A stretch of DNA of 64,000 nucleotides, from NCBI RefSeq assembly GCF_005222675.1, contig NZ_STGE01000044.1:35512-99511 (forward strand), given 5' to 3'. Position numbers and translations under genes: made by a program. Below, in pieces: positions 25,030-33,165 of the stretch. The notes beneath the pieces were generated by a model. It saw only the letters and a program-made list of their open reading frames with translations. It made no database searches and was not told the DNA's origin. This DNA comes from Mycolicibacterium sp. CR10 (GTDB taxonomy: Bacteria > Actinomycetota > Actinomycetes > Mycobacteriales > Mycobacteriaceae). Each line of letters starts with the position of its first letter. Position 1 is the stretch's first letter.

Positions 25030-26430
25030 GTGAATTGGACCGTCGACGTACCCATCGACCAGCTGCCGGATCTTCCGCCGCTGCCCGAGGACCTGCGCCA
25101 GCGGCTGGACGCGGCGCTCGCCAGGCCCGCTCTGCAACAGCCGAGTTGGCCTGCGGATCAGGCGAAGGCCATGCGCACGGTGCTGGAGAGCGTCCCGCCT
25201 GTCACCGTCCCGTCGGAGATCGAGCGGCTCAAATCCCACCTCGCCGACGTCGCGCTGGGGAAGGCGTTTCTGCTGCAGGGAGGTGACTGCGCCGAGACCT
25301 TCGTCGACAACACCGAACCGCACATTCGCGCCAACATCCGCACGCTGCTGCAGATGGCGGTGGTGCTGACCTACGGCGCGAGCATGCCGGTGGTGAAGGT
25401 GGCCCGCATCGCCGGGCAGTACGCCAAGCCGCGTTCAGCCGACATCGACGCACTGGGTCTGCGGTCCTACCGCGGCGACATGATCAACGGGTTCGCCCCC
25501 GACGCCGCCGTGCGTGAGCACGATGCGTCGCGTCTGGTGCGTGCGTACGCCAACGCCAGTGCCGCGATGAACCTGGTGCGGGCGCTGACGTCGTCGGGAA
25601 TGGCGTCGCTGCAGAAGGTGCACGACTGGAACCGCGAGTTCGTCAGGACCTCGCCCGCGGGCGCCCGTTACGAGGCGCTCGCAGGTGAGATCGACCGCGG
25701 TCTGCGCTTCATGGGTGCCTGCGGCGTCGACGACCGCAACCTGCAGACCGCGGAGATCTACGCCAGCCACGAGGCGCTGGTCCTCGACTACGAGCGGGCG
25801 ATGCTGCGCATGGACGTGCCCGACGCGGACGCCGAAGATCCCAGTCCGAAGCTGTACGACCTGTCCGCCCATTACGTGTGGATCGGTGAGCGCACCCGCC
25901 AGCTGGACGGCGCGCACGTCGCGTTCGCCGAGGTGATCGCGAACCCGATCGGCGTGAAGATCGGCCCGACCACCTCACCCGAGCTCGCCGTCGAGTATGT
26001 CGAGCGACTCGACCCGCACAACGTGCCTGGACGGCTCACGCTGGTCAGCCGGATGGGCAACGGCAAGGTGCGCGACGTGCTGCCGCCCATCATCGAGAAG
26101 GTGCAGGCTTCCGGGCATCAGGTCATCTGGCAGTGCGACCCGATGCACGGCAACACCCACGAGAGCTCGACCGGCTACAAGACGCGGCACTTCGACCGCA
26201 TCGTCGACGAGGTGCAGGGCTTCTTCGAGGTGCACCACGGGTTGGGTACGCATCCCGGCGGCATCCACGTCGAGATCACCGGCGAGAACGTCACCGAGTG
26301 TCTCGGTGGCGCGCAGGATATTTCGGACACCGACCTGGCCGGTCGCTACGAGACGGCGTGCGATCCGCGGCTGAACACTCAGCAGTCGCTGGAGTTGGCG
26401 TTCCTCGTCGCGGAGATGCTGCGCGACTGA
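25030..26430 (+). CDS. aroG: 3-deoxy-D-arabino-heptulosonate 7-phosphate synthase, class II
   Basis: 466 residues. It condenses PEP and erythrose 4-phosphate in the first step of the shikimate pathway. This is the plant-like type II enzyme: LLQGGDCAETF, KPRSADIDALGLRSYRGDMINGF split across the barrel, GERTRQLDGAHV, WQCDPMHGNTHE and GGIHVEITGENVTECLGG are all present, supplying the metal-binding Cys, His, Glu and Asp. In mycobacteria it is feedback-inhibited by aromatic amino acids and also activates chorismate mutase. GTG 25030 gives MNWTVDVPIDQLP, matching the known N-terminus; an upstream in-frame start at 25006 is not needed. Confidence 0.96.
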   Translation: MNWTVDVPIDQLPDLPPLPEDLRQRLDAALARPALQQPSWPADQAKAMRTVLESVPPVTVPSEIERLKSHLADVALGKAFLLQGGDCAETFVDNTEPHIRANIRTLLQMAVVLTYGASMPVVKVARIAGQYAKPRSADIDALGLRSYRGDMINGFAPDAAVREHDASRLVRAYANASAAMNLVRALTSSGMASLQKVHDWNREFVRTSPAGARYEALAGEIDRGLRFMGACGVDDRNLQTAEIYASHEALVLDYERAMLRMDVPDADAEDPSPKLYDLSAHYVWIGERTRQLDGAHVAFAEVIANPIGVKIGPTTSPELAVEYVERLDPHNVPGRLTLVSRMGNGKVRDVLPPIIEKVQASGHQVIWQCDPMHGNTHESSTGYKTRHFDRIVDEVQGFFEVHHGLGTHPGGIHVEITGENVTECLGGAQDISDTDLAGRYETACDPRLNTQQSLELAFLVAEMLRD

Positions 26431-26441
26431 CCGACGGTTCG

Positions 26442-26472
26442 GCGGGCGGCAGCGAAGCGAACTCGGGGATCA
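26442..26472. repeat. Intergenic motif related to the asnB repeat
   Basis: GCGGGCGGCAGCGAAGCGA followed by ACTCGGGGATCAG lies in the 39-bp convergent gap between aroG and pknL. It resembles, with about two thirds identity by eye, the reverse complement of the 35-bp unit at 2529 (GCGGGCAGGAGCGCAGCGA then CCGGGGAATGG). A dispersed short repeat is possible. Confidence 0.4.
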
Positions 26473-27681
26473 GAGAAGGTTGGGCAGGTTGGTGCCGAGC
26501 GTCCACGCGCCTGCGGCGGCCAACCCGGCAAGGGTGATCACCGCGACGACCCAGAACAGCAGCATGCGCTTGGCCCGCTGCCGCGCCCAATAGAACTCGG
26601 CCAGCTCGATTCCGGCGAATTGGCCTGTAAGGGGCTGGTATTCGTCTTCGGGTTCGGGCGCGGGCAGCTGGTCCCGCTGGAACGCCTTGGTATGGCGGCT
26701 GGCCGGCGTGGCGTTGGGCGGTCTGTCGACGTTCTCGGCGGCCAGTGACGGCGGCGGGGTTGGCACCATCGCCGAGGTGTGCAGCGCCGAAGTGCGCGGG
26801 GCGGGGACCCGGAAGGGGGGGAGCGCGAGCTCGCGAGCCACGGTGTCGAGCTCCTCGAGCATTTCGGCGGCGTCCGCGAACCGCGCAGCCGGATCCCGGG
26901 AGGTGGCGCAGGCCACCAGTTCGTCGAACTGCCTTGGTACTCCGCCGATCACAGAGCTGGGGGGCGCGACGTCGTGATCCATCCTCTGGTACGCGACCGC
27001 CAGCGTGGTGTCGCCGGCGAACGGCGTGGTGCCGGTCAGCAGCTCGTACACCAGGATGCCGATCGAGTAGACGTCTCCGCGCGAATCGGTGTCGCCGGTG
27101 CCGACCTGCTCGGGCGACAGATACGCCGCGGTCCCGAGGATGACGCTCGTCGACGTGATCTTCGCCTCGGCAACCGCACGGACCAGCCCGAAGTCGGCGA
27201 TCTTGACCTCGCCGTCATCACTGATCAGGACGTTCTCGGGCTTGATGTCGCGGTGCACGAGGCCGGCGCGGTGTGCCACCGCCAGACCGCCGAGCACCGG
27301 GCGCAGCACCGCGGCAACAGCATGCGGCGGCATCGGGCCGCGCTCACGGAGCAGCTCCCGCAGCGTCCCGCCTTCGACCAGCTCCATCACCAGGAAGGGG
27401 TGCCGGCAGTCGATGCCCTGGTCGTAGACCGCCACCAGGCCGGGGTCCTTGAGGCGTGCCACCGCGCGCGCCTCCCGCTGAAATCGCGTCAGGAAGTGCT
27501 CGTCGCCCGCGTAGCGCGAATCCATGATCTTCAGTGCCACCGGACGGTCCAGCCGCAGATCGAGACCGCGGTACACGCCGGACATGCCTCCGGTCGCGAT
27601 CAACGTGTCCACCCGGTACCGACCGTCCAGCACAGCCCCGGTCATGGGGTCGGAGTGCTGGTAGGTCTCCATCGAACTCAT
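26470..27681 (-). CDS. pknL: Serine/threonine protein kinase PknL
   Basis: 403 residues. The kinase domain (about 20-280) has the glycine loop IATGGMSGVY, K51 in VALK, HRDIKPEN with D145 and N150, and DFG at 163-165. The activation loop ITSTSVILGT holds T176 and T178, equivalent to the two autophosphorylated threonines reported for M. tuberculosis PknL. A juxtamembrane linker, one membrane helix (about 373-395) and a very short outside tail of about 10 residues follow, so there is no sensor domain. ATG 27681 (MSSMETYQ) is chosen over ATG 27672. It is divergent from the gene for its probable substrate across 60 bp. Confidence 0.94.
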   Translation of the reverse strand: MSSMETYQHSDPMTGAVLDGRYRVDTLIATGGMSGVYRGLDLRLDRPVALKIMDSRYAGDEHFLTRFQREARAVARLKDPGLVAVYDQGIDCRHPFLVMELVEGGTLRELLRERGPMPPHAVAAVLRPVLGGLAVAHRAGLVHRDIKPENVLISDDGEVKIADFGLVRAVAEAKITSTSVILGTAAYLSPEQVGTGDTDSRGDVYSIGILVYELLTGTTPFAGDTTLAVAYQRMDHDVAPPSSVIGGVPRQFDELVACATSRDPAARFADAAEMLEELDTVARELALPPFRVPAPRTSALHTSAMVPTPPPSLAAENVDRPPNATPASRHTKAFQRDQLPAPEPEDEYQPLTGQFAGIELAEFYWARQRAKRMLLFWVVAVITLAGLAAAGAWTLGTNLPNLL

Positions 27682-27728
27682 GGTACGAGGCTCACTCCAT
27701 CCGGCCGTCGAAGCGACCCGCTGGGACT

Positions 27729-27734
27729 TAGACT
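27729..27734 (+). promoter_or_regulatory. Probable -10 box, leaderless gene at 27742
   Basis: TAGACT ends 7 nt before the GTG at 27742; no ribosome binding site is visible, so a leaderless mRNA is likely. Confidence 0.45.
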
Positions 27735-27741
27735 TGGTGCG

Positions 27742-28146
27742 GTGAGCAGCATTCCGACTGCCGATGACGTTCTGGATCCCGACGAGGCCGTGTACGACCT
27801 GCCCACAGTGGCGGATCTGCTCGGTGTCCCCGTGACCAAAGTGCATCAGCACCTACGCGAACGACACCTGGTCGCGGTACGCCGCAACGGGGCCGTCGTT
27901 GTCCCGAAGGTTTTCTTCGACCACACCGGACGTGTGGTGAAAAGCCTGTCCGGCCTGTTGGTCGTCCTGCATGACGGGGGCTACGGGGAAACCGAGATCA
28001 TCCGGTGGCTCTTCACCCCCGACCCGTCGCTGACGATCTCCAGGGACGGCGCAACGGAGGGGCAGGCTAATGCCCGCCCGGTTGATGCGCTGCATTCGCA
28101 TCAGGCCCGTGAGGTGGTTCGTCGCGCGCAGGCGATGGGTTACTGA
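27742..28146 (+). CDS. Winged-helix DNA-binding protein (Rv2175c-like)
   Basis: 134 residues. A predicted helix-turn-helix (DLPTVADLLGVPVTKVHQHLRERHLVAVRRNG, about 17-48, described here in parts) is followed by a winged region and a helical C-terminal part ending ARPVDALHSHQAREVVRRAQAMGY. It matches Rv2175c, a DNA-binding protein phosphorylated by PknL on an N-terminal threonine; Thr6 in MSSIPTADD is a candidate here. GTG 27742 is probably leaderless and gives a protein slightly shorter than the M. tuberculosis one. Its last 80 nt overlap the 3' end of mptA antisense. Confidence 0.85.
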   Translation: MSSIPTADDVLDPDEAVYDLPTVADLLGVPVTKVHQHLRERHLVAVRRNGAVVVPKVFFDHTGRVVKSLSGLLVVLHDGGYGETEIIRWLFTPDPSLTISRDGATEGQANARPVDALHSHQAREVVRRAQAMGY

Positions 28147-29683
28147 CCCCGCTGGCCGGTTCGGGTGCTGCGTCTGTCTTCGACAGCCAGTACCACGCTC
28201 CGACGGCGCATGCCACGGACAGCAGAACCCGCACCCACGAGTACATCCCATGCGCACCGTCGGGGTTCCAGATCACGGTGATCCACGTCGACAGCCCGGC
28301 GATGATCGCGATCGCCTTCCGCGACTGGGCAAGTGCGGCGACGATGGCCAGCGGCCACGTGTAGTACCACGGCAGCGCCGCAGGAACGCAGAGCACCACC
28401 ACGCCCATCAACAGCGCAATCCCCATCAGCGCGTCGCGGTCGGTGTGGCGGAAGCGCCACCACAGCAGCGGCGCTGAGATCCCGATGACCGCGATCCCGA
28501 TGATGCGCGCGGTCTCGAGCACCGCGTAGAAGTTCACCGGGACGAAAAGCCCGCCCACCACGTTGATCAGATTCGATGCGGCGGTGGGCACCGTCAGCCA
28601 GTTGATGATCTTTACCGATCCGGCGAGTGCGGTGAGCCAGCCCAGACCGACGCCCGCCACCAGCGACAGCACGGTGAACACCGCGACGAACACCAGCACC
28701 GCGGCGGCCGTGGCCGCGGCGAACGCCTTGGGCGGCGAGAGCCCGCGCCGATCACGAAGGCCGCGAGCCCACACCCACACCATGAACGGAAGTGCCAGCC
28801 CCGCGGTCACTTTCACCGCGGCTGCCACCGCGATCAGGGTCGCGCCCGAAATGTGGTGGCCCCGGAACGACAGCGCGATGCCCGCCATCATCAGGCCGAC
28901 CATCAGCATCTCGTTGTGCACCCCGCCCATCAGGTGGACGATCACCAGCGGGTTCAACACGCAGATCCACAGCGCTGCCGCCCCATTGGCGCCGACGTGG
29001 CGGGCCACCTTCGGTGCCGCCCAGATCAGCAGCGCCAGTCCTGGCAGCATGCACAGCCGAAGCACCATCGTCCCGGCGACGACGTCGTTGCCCACCAGAA
29101 TCGTGACGAACTTCGCCACCAGGATGAACGCCGGACCGTACGGTGCTGTCGTCGTGGTCCAGATCGGACTCACGTTGTCCAGCAGCGAGTTGGGATTGTC
29201 GATCGGCCCGACGACGTAGGGGTCGAAACCGTCTCGCAGCAGGGCCCCCTGGGCCAGATACGAGTAGGTGTCGCGGCTGAACACCGGGACGCTCAGAAGC
29301 AGCGGAGTCAGCCAGAATCCGGTGGTGGCGATCATCGTGTACTCGTTAGCGGTTCGGTCGATGACCCGCCTTCCCAGCGACAGCCAGGCGAGCAGCATCA
29401 GTGCCACGCCACCCCACAACAACAACGACGACAGCACCAGGCCGTGCCCGAACCGCAGCCAGGACAGATGCATCGACTCCAGAAGCGGATCGTGCAGGCG
29501 GGTGCTGCCCGCGCCGAGTCCGCCCACCGTGATCATCGCGGCACCCAGAGCTCCGACGAGCGCGGGCCGGGCCTCCGGCGACAGCGTGAACTCCTTCAGT
29601 CGCCCCAGTTGGGGCAGCAGGCGCTGCGAGAAAAACTCTGACAGACCGGTTCTCGGGGCCTGGGCCGGCGCGGGCGTCGTCAT
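28067..29683 (-). CDS. mptA: Alpha-1,6-mannosyltransferase MptA
   Basis: 538 residues. A GT-C enzyme of about 12-13 membrane helices that extends the distal alpha-1,6 mannan backbone of lipomannan/LAM with polyprenyl-phosphomannose. The acidic active site FSRDTYSYLAQGALLRDGFDPY after the second or third helix (given in part) and the DNVSPIWTTTTAPYGP loop are characteristic, as is GGVHNEMLMVGLMM. ATG 29683 lies 4 nt after the idsA2 stop, with AGGAG just before it, so it is coupled to idsA2. The C-terminal 30 residues are hydrophilic and variable. Confidence 0.92.
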   Translation of the reverse strand: MTTPAPAQAPRTGLSEFFSQRLLPQLGRLKEFTLSPEARPALVGALGAAMITVGGLGAGSTRLHDPLLESMHLSWLRFGHGLVLSSLLLWGGVALMLLAWLSLGRRVIDRTANEYTMIATTGFWLTPLLLSVPVFSRDTYSYLAQGALLRDGFDPYVVGPIDNPNSLLDNVSPIWTTTTAPYGPAFILVAKFVTILVGNDVVAGTMVLRLCMLPGLALLIWAAPKVARHVGANGAAALWICVLNPLVIVHLMGGVHNEMLMVGLMMAGIALSFRGHHISGATLIAVAAAVKVTAGLALPFMVWVWARGLRDRRGLSPPKAFAAATAAAVLVFVAVFTVLSLVAGVGLGWLTALAGSVKIINWLTVPTAASNLINVVGGLFVPVNFYAVLETARIIGIAVIGISAPLLWWRFRHTDRDALMGIALLMGVVVLCVPAALPWYYTWPLAIVAALAQSRKAIAIIAGLSTWITVIWNPDGAHGMYSWVRVLLSVACAVGAWYWLSKTDAAPEPASGVSNPSPARDEPPHGPDANAAHQPGGH

Positions 29684-29687
29684 GCTC

Positions 29688-30767
29688 CTAGGCGGTCCGG
29701 TTCGCGGCCAATCTGGCGAGTTCGGCCAGGCCCGCCTTGGCCCGGACGTCGATGGGCGCGGCATTGAGGATGTCGAGCGCGCGGCGGGTCAGCGTGTCGA
29801 TCCGATCCTCGACCGCCGCGAGCGCGCCCACCGACTCGATCACCTGGCAGACCTCCTTGACCTGAGCTTCCGTCAGATCGGTGCCGACCGACGTGCGGAG
29901 CAACTTGGCCGCCAACGGGTCACGCTTCTCGGCGAGCTCGACCGCCTCGGCCAGGAGCACGGTCCGTTTGCCGGCGCGCAGGTCGTCGCCGGAAGGCTTG
30001 CCGGTGACGGCCGGGTCGCCGAACACGCCGAGGACGTCGTCGCGCAGCTGGAACGCCACGCCCAGGCTGGTGCCCAGTTCGTGGAACGCCTCGAGGATCT
30101 CGGGGCAGTCCGCCGCGGCGGCGGCCCCCAGCTGCAACGGCCGCGAGATCGTGTACGACGCGGTCTTGTAGATGTTGACGGTCATCGCCGAGGCGACGGT
30201 CTCCGCGCCGCTGGCTTCGGCAGCGATATCGAGGTACTGGCCGCCCAGCACCTCGGTGCGGATCGCCGCCCACACCCGCTGCACCCGCCGGTGCGCGTCC
30301 GCGCCGATCGTGGCGGTGGCGACGATGTCGTCGGCCCAGACCAGGGATAGATCGCCCAGGAGGATCGCCGCGGACAGGCCGAACTGCTCCGATGAGCCGT
30401 GCCAGTTGTTGGCGCGGTGGCGTTCGGTGAAGATCCGGTGCACGGTGGGCAGCCCCCGCCGGGTGGCGGAGGCGTCGATGACGTCGTCGTGGACGAGCGC
30501 GCAGGCGTGCAGCATCTCCAGCGCCGCGAACAGTCGGAGCACCTCAGGGGTTGGTTCGGTGCCTGCCACGGCACGCCAGCCCCAGTAGGCGAACGCCGGG
30601 CGCAGTCGTTTTCCACCCCTCAGGACGAACTCTTCGAGGGCTTCGGTGAGCACTGCGTAGTCGGCACCGATGTATGCGGCGTCGCGGCGGCGATCACGCA
30701 GGTAATCCCGCAACTGTTCGGTCACGGCCGCTGCCAGCTCGACGGCTGACGGTGCCGCTGCATCCAC
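29688..30767 (-). CDS. idsA2: Polyprenyl (geranylgeranyl-type) diphosphate synthase
   Basis: 359 residues. A trans-prenyltransferase building C15-C20 isoprenoid diphosphates from IPP. Motifs: GGKRLRPAF, the first aspartate-rich motif DDVID (D94, D95, D98), GDLSL, Lys-Thr in IYKTASYTISRP, and the second aspartate-rich region QLRDDVLGVFGD (D243, D244, D251), where the usual DDxxD is relaxed. That relaxed second motif also occurs in M. tuberculosis Rv2173, which I recall by position. Product chain length cannot be read from sequence. mptA follows 4 nt after the stop, tying prenyl supply to mannan synthesis. Confidence 0.9.
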   Translation of the reverse strand: MDAAAPSAVELAAAVTEQLRDYLRDRRRDAAYIGADYAVLTEALEEFVLRGGKRLRPAFAYWGWRAVAGTEPTPEVLRLFAALEMLHACALVHDDVIDASATRRGLPTVHRIFTERHRANNWHGSSEQFGLSAAILLGDLSLVWADDIVATATIGADAHRRVQRVWAAIRTEVLGGQYLDIAAEASGAETVASAMTVNIYKTASYTISRPLQLGAAAAADCPEILEAFHELGTSLGVAFQLRDDVLGVFGDPAVTGKPSGDDLRAGKRTVLLAEAVELAEKRDPLAAKLLRTSVGTDLTEAQVKEVCQVIESVGALAAVEDRIDTLTRRALDILNAAPIDVRAKAGLAELARLAANRTA

Positions 30768-30870
30768 GGTCAGCGGGTGCCCCTTTCTGTGTGTGTCTCC
30801 GGGCCGTCGGACTCTGCCTCTGAGTGGTCTTCAGAGTAGAGCGTGTGGCCAGTGTTGTAGCAAGTCAGGG

Positions 30871-31560
30871 CTACTGCGGTTGATCCAGCGGCTCGCCGGG
30901 CCGGGGCGAACGGTCCCGGCTGTTGTACGCGAGCCCGCCGATGATGACTGCAACCAGTAGCGACCCCAGGCCCAACCAGATGGCCGCCCCGGTGAAGGAC
31001 CGTGCGCTGGGATCGGTGTAGCGCGCCTGGGCGTTCATCGTGCTGACCACGCCGGGCCGCAGCTTCCACTCGACGACTTCGGACGAGATCGGATCGCCGT
31101 TGGTCGATGTCACCTCGCCGGGAAAGGAGACGCTCAGCGATACGTCGGCGTCGGGGTCACTCAGTGAGGTGAGGTCGGCTCGGCCCTCGAGGATCACCAG
31201 GTCACCGGCGCGCCGCAGTGAGATGTCGACGCCGGCGGCGTCCCGATTCATGCTCGCCAGTTGGGGGAGTTCGGCAAACGTGAGGTCGGAGAACACCGCC
31301 TGAGATCCGACGTAGTCGTCACGGGTGTAGTCGGAGACCGCGACTTTCTGCGCGAACGGCAGGCTGTTGAGCAGCTGCGGACCCTTGTCGCTGTCGTCGC
31401 GGGGGATGGCGGCGGCGACGATCTGGCCCGACACCCGGTCATCGGGCGACACGGTGATCGAGGTCCTGATCCGCACGCAGCCGATCAGCGTCGGCGCCAT
31501 GACCAACAGCAGCACAGCCAGAACGAAGAGGCGTTTGCGGGTGCGATGACGGGTCGGCAC
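30871..31560 (-). CDS. lppM: Lipoprotein LppM
   Basis: 229 residues. The N-terminus is a lipoprotein signal with lipobox TLIGC (Cys28). A beta-rich extracytoplasmic domain (SITVSPDDRVSG, then YVGSQAVFSDLTFAELPQL) resembles lipid-binding folds, and a C-terminal membrane helix (about 190-212) follows the FTGAAIWLGL stretch, ending in a short cytoplasmic tail. In M. tuberculosis LppM has been linked to PIM handling and phagosome maturation. GTG 31560 is the only start that keeps the signal intact; the open frame upstream encodes no plausible leader. Together with mptA and idsA2 it belongs to a lipoglycan theme. Confidence 0.9.
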   Translation of the reverse strand: MPTRHRTRKRLFVLAVLLLVMAPTLIGCVRIRTSITVSPDDRVSGQIVAAAIPRDDSDKGPQLLNSLPFAQKVAVSDYTRDDYVGSQAVFSDLTFAELPQLASMNRDAAGVDISLRRAGDLVILEGRADLTSLSDPDADVSLSVSFPGEVTSTNGDPISSEVVEWKLRPGVVSTMNAQARYTDPSARSFTGAAIWLGLGSLLVAVIIGGLAYNSRDRSPRPGEPLDQPQ

Positions 31561-31608
31561 CAGGTCATCGTGCCAGACGCGGCACCGCGTGGCGCCGGTG
31601 TGAAACGT

Positions 31609-31642
31609 CAGAGTCGCTAGAGAGGCAGAGTGGCTAGAGAGG
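31609..31642. repeat. 17-bp tandem duplication at a stop codon
   Basis: CAGAGTCGCTAGAGAGG (31609-31625) is followed by CAGAGTGGCTAGAGAGG (31626-31642), differing at one base. The second copy contains the stop codon of the GNAT gene. It looks like a recent slippage duplication. Confidence 0.75.
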
Positions 31643-32233
31643 CAGCGCGCGCCCCAGGATCGCGAACGCCCGCGGATCACCCGCGAAGTGGTAGCCGCGA
31701 ATGATGTCGGTGAAGCCGAGGCGGCGGTAGAGCCGCCATGCGCGGTTCGCCTCGCCGTTGATCTCGGGCGTGGACAGCAGGACGTGCTGCTCACCGCGGC
31801 CGCCGAGCAGTCGCCGGATCAGCGCCTCGCCCAGGCCACGGCCTTGGGCGCGAGGATGGATGTGCAGTTCGGTCAGCTCGAAGTAGTTGTTCATCAGGTC
31901 GGAAATGTGTGCCTGATCAGCGCCGCTGCGGCGCAGTCCGGAGACCACCTGCTGCTGCCACCACTGGTCGGGGGCGCCGCTGTAGCCGTAGGCGACACCG
32001 AGCATGGGTGCCGCGGTCAGGGCGGCATCGTCGGGCGCTCCGATCCTTTGGGCGCCGTTCTCGACTGCGGCCACGGCCTTCCAGCCCTGCCTGCGGGTGT
32101 GCTCCAGCCACATCGACGCCCGCTGATCCTCGGTGCCGCGCGGGTACCGCATGGCGTCGACGTACACCGCCAGCGCGTCCCCGAGTCGGTGCGCCATATC
32201 GCCTGGCGACAGATCGATGAGAGTCGTCGCCAA
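31634..32233 (-). CDS. GNAT-family N-acetyltransferase
   Basis: 199 residues, corresponding to Rv2170, which has been reported to acetylate protein lysines. The acetyl-CoA site lies in ELTELHIHPRAQGRGLGEAL (residues about 122-141), containing the R/Q-x-x-G-x-G loop, and the C-terminal WRLYRRLGF is typical of GNAT folds. The start is TTG 32233, with GGAGG 9 nt upstream; the next in-frame ATG would remove the first strand. A 17-bp tandem duplication covers its stop codon (31609-31642). Confidence 0.85.
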   Translation of the reverse strand: MATTLIDLSPGDMAHRLGDALAVYVDAMRYPRGTEDQRASMWLEHTRRQGWKAVAAVENGAQRIGAPDDAALTAAPMLGVAYGYSGAPDQWWQQQVVSGLRRSGADQAHISDLMNNYFELTELHIHPRAQGRGLGEALIRRLLGGRGEQHVLLSTPEINGEANRAWRLYRRLGFTDIIRGYHFAGDPRAFAILGRALPL

Positions 32234-32380
32234 GGATCTGTTCCTCCCGATGGGTGAATCGTGCAGCCGACACCATTATCGGGTGGGTGAGGCGGTGTTT
32301 CCCAGTGGTGGGGTCCGTCATAGAATCGACCATCGAAGTAGGTGGTAAGGGTCAGATTCACCTCGTATCATTACTGTTAA

Positions 32381-32400
32381 GTGCCCGTACACGCGGGCAC
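32381..32400. promoter_or_regulatory. Stem-loop in the leader of the DUF3040 gene
   Basis: GTGCCCG-TACACG-CGGGCAC is a perfect 7-bp stem with a 6-nt loop, 50 nt upstream of the ATG at 32451. It sits in the 217-bp gap between divergent genes and could be a leader hairpin or an operator. No partner is known. Confidence 0.4.
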
Positions 32401-32450
32401 ACTCCGACTTTGAACTACCGCGACGCCCCCACGGCAAGAGGGAGGTACGA

Positions 32451-32861
32451 ATGCCACTCTCCGATCATGAGCAGCGCATGCTCGACCAGATCGAGAGCGC
32501 GCTCTATGCCGAGGACCCCAAGTTCGCATCAAGCGTCCGTGGTGGAACCCTGCGCGCGCCGTCGACCCGGCGCCGGTTGCAGGGTGCAGCGCTTTTCGTG
32601 ATCGGGCTGGCGATGCTCGTATCGGGCGTGGCGTTCAAGGCCACCATGATCGGCAGTTTCCCGATCCTTTCGGTCATCGGCTTCATCGTGATGTTCGGTG
32701 GTGTGGTGTTCGCGATCACCGGTCCCCGGGTCAATCGCAAGGGTGACGGCAGCGCGCCTACCGATATCGGTGGCCCATCCCGGCAGAAGCGCGCCAAGGG
32801 CGGTGGCGGTTCGTTCACCAGTCGCATGGAAGACCGATTCCGGAAGCGTTTTGACGAGTAG
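32451..32861 (+). CDS. DUF3040 membrane protein
   Basis: 136 residues, corresponding to Rv2169c. The N-terminal MPLSDHEQRMLDQIESALYAEDPKFAS is the DUF3040 hallmark, followed by two membrane helices (about 44-62 and 68-88) and a basic Gly-rich C-terminal tail. The family is common in actinobacteria and has no assigned function. ATG 32451 has GAGGTA upstream. A strong intrinsic terminator follows 16 nt after the stop, isolating the gene from the dcw cluster. Confidence 0.88.
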   Translation: MPLSDHEQRMLDQIESALYAEDPKFASSVRGGTLRAPSTRRRLQGAALFVIGLAMLVSGVAFKATMIGSFPILSVIGFIVMFGGVVFAITGPRVNRKGDGSAPTDIGGPSRQKRAKGGGGSFTSRMEDRFRKRFDE

Positions 32862-32876
32862 TCCGTTCTCCACCGC

Positions 32877-32910
32877 AGGGGCAGTCCGCTAGGGCTGCCC
32901 CTCTTTTTTG
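32877..32910 (+). terminator. Intrinsic terminator with U-tract
   Basis: AGGGGCAG (32877-32884) pairs with CTGCCCCT (32895-32902), with a 10-nt loop, followed directly by CTTTTTTG. This is a classical intrinsic terminator, which is uncommon in mycobacteria. It ends the DUF3040 transcript before mraZ. Confidence 0.88.
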
Positions 32911-33075
32911 CCCCACAGTGCCCCACAGGGCGTGCCGGGTACCGGTTTGTGACTGTTGAGCTGGCATTTCGCTGCCGCGTGGAGGTGCGCGGGTGACGGG
33001 TGTGGTTCCGACGCGTGCGTGTTGAGCCTGGTGAGTGGGGATTGCCGGGAAACGCCACCCGTTATTTGGAGCAAA

Positions 33076-33100
33076 GTGGGGGATTGTGGGGTAAAGTGGC
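33076..33100 (+). promoter_or_regulatory. Three MraZ boxes upstream of mraZ
   Basis: GTGGG at 33076-33080, GTGGG at 33086-33090 and GTGGC at 33096-33100 are direct repeats on an exact 10-bp period, two of them preceded by AAA. This is the layout of MraZ binding sites in other bacteria, where the MraZ ring contacts successive repeats on one face of the helix. It suggests autoregulation of the dcw cluster. Confidence 0.8.
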
Positions 33101-33165
33101 GGACAACGGAGCGACCGGGGTTCTGTTCAACAGCACGGCTCGAGTGAGGTCTGCGAGGTGGCGAG

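Larger units (their letters stand above)
32862..33165 (+). other. Intergenic control region of the dcw cluster
   Basis: This 304-bp gap holds the terminator of the DUF3040 gene (32877-32910), the three MraZ boxes (33076-33100), one more isolated GTGGG at 33035, and a leader of about 60 nt to mraZ. No open frame in it has a credible start or composition. The dcw promoter must lie here. Confidence 0.7.
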
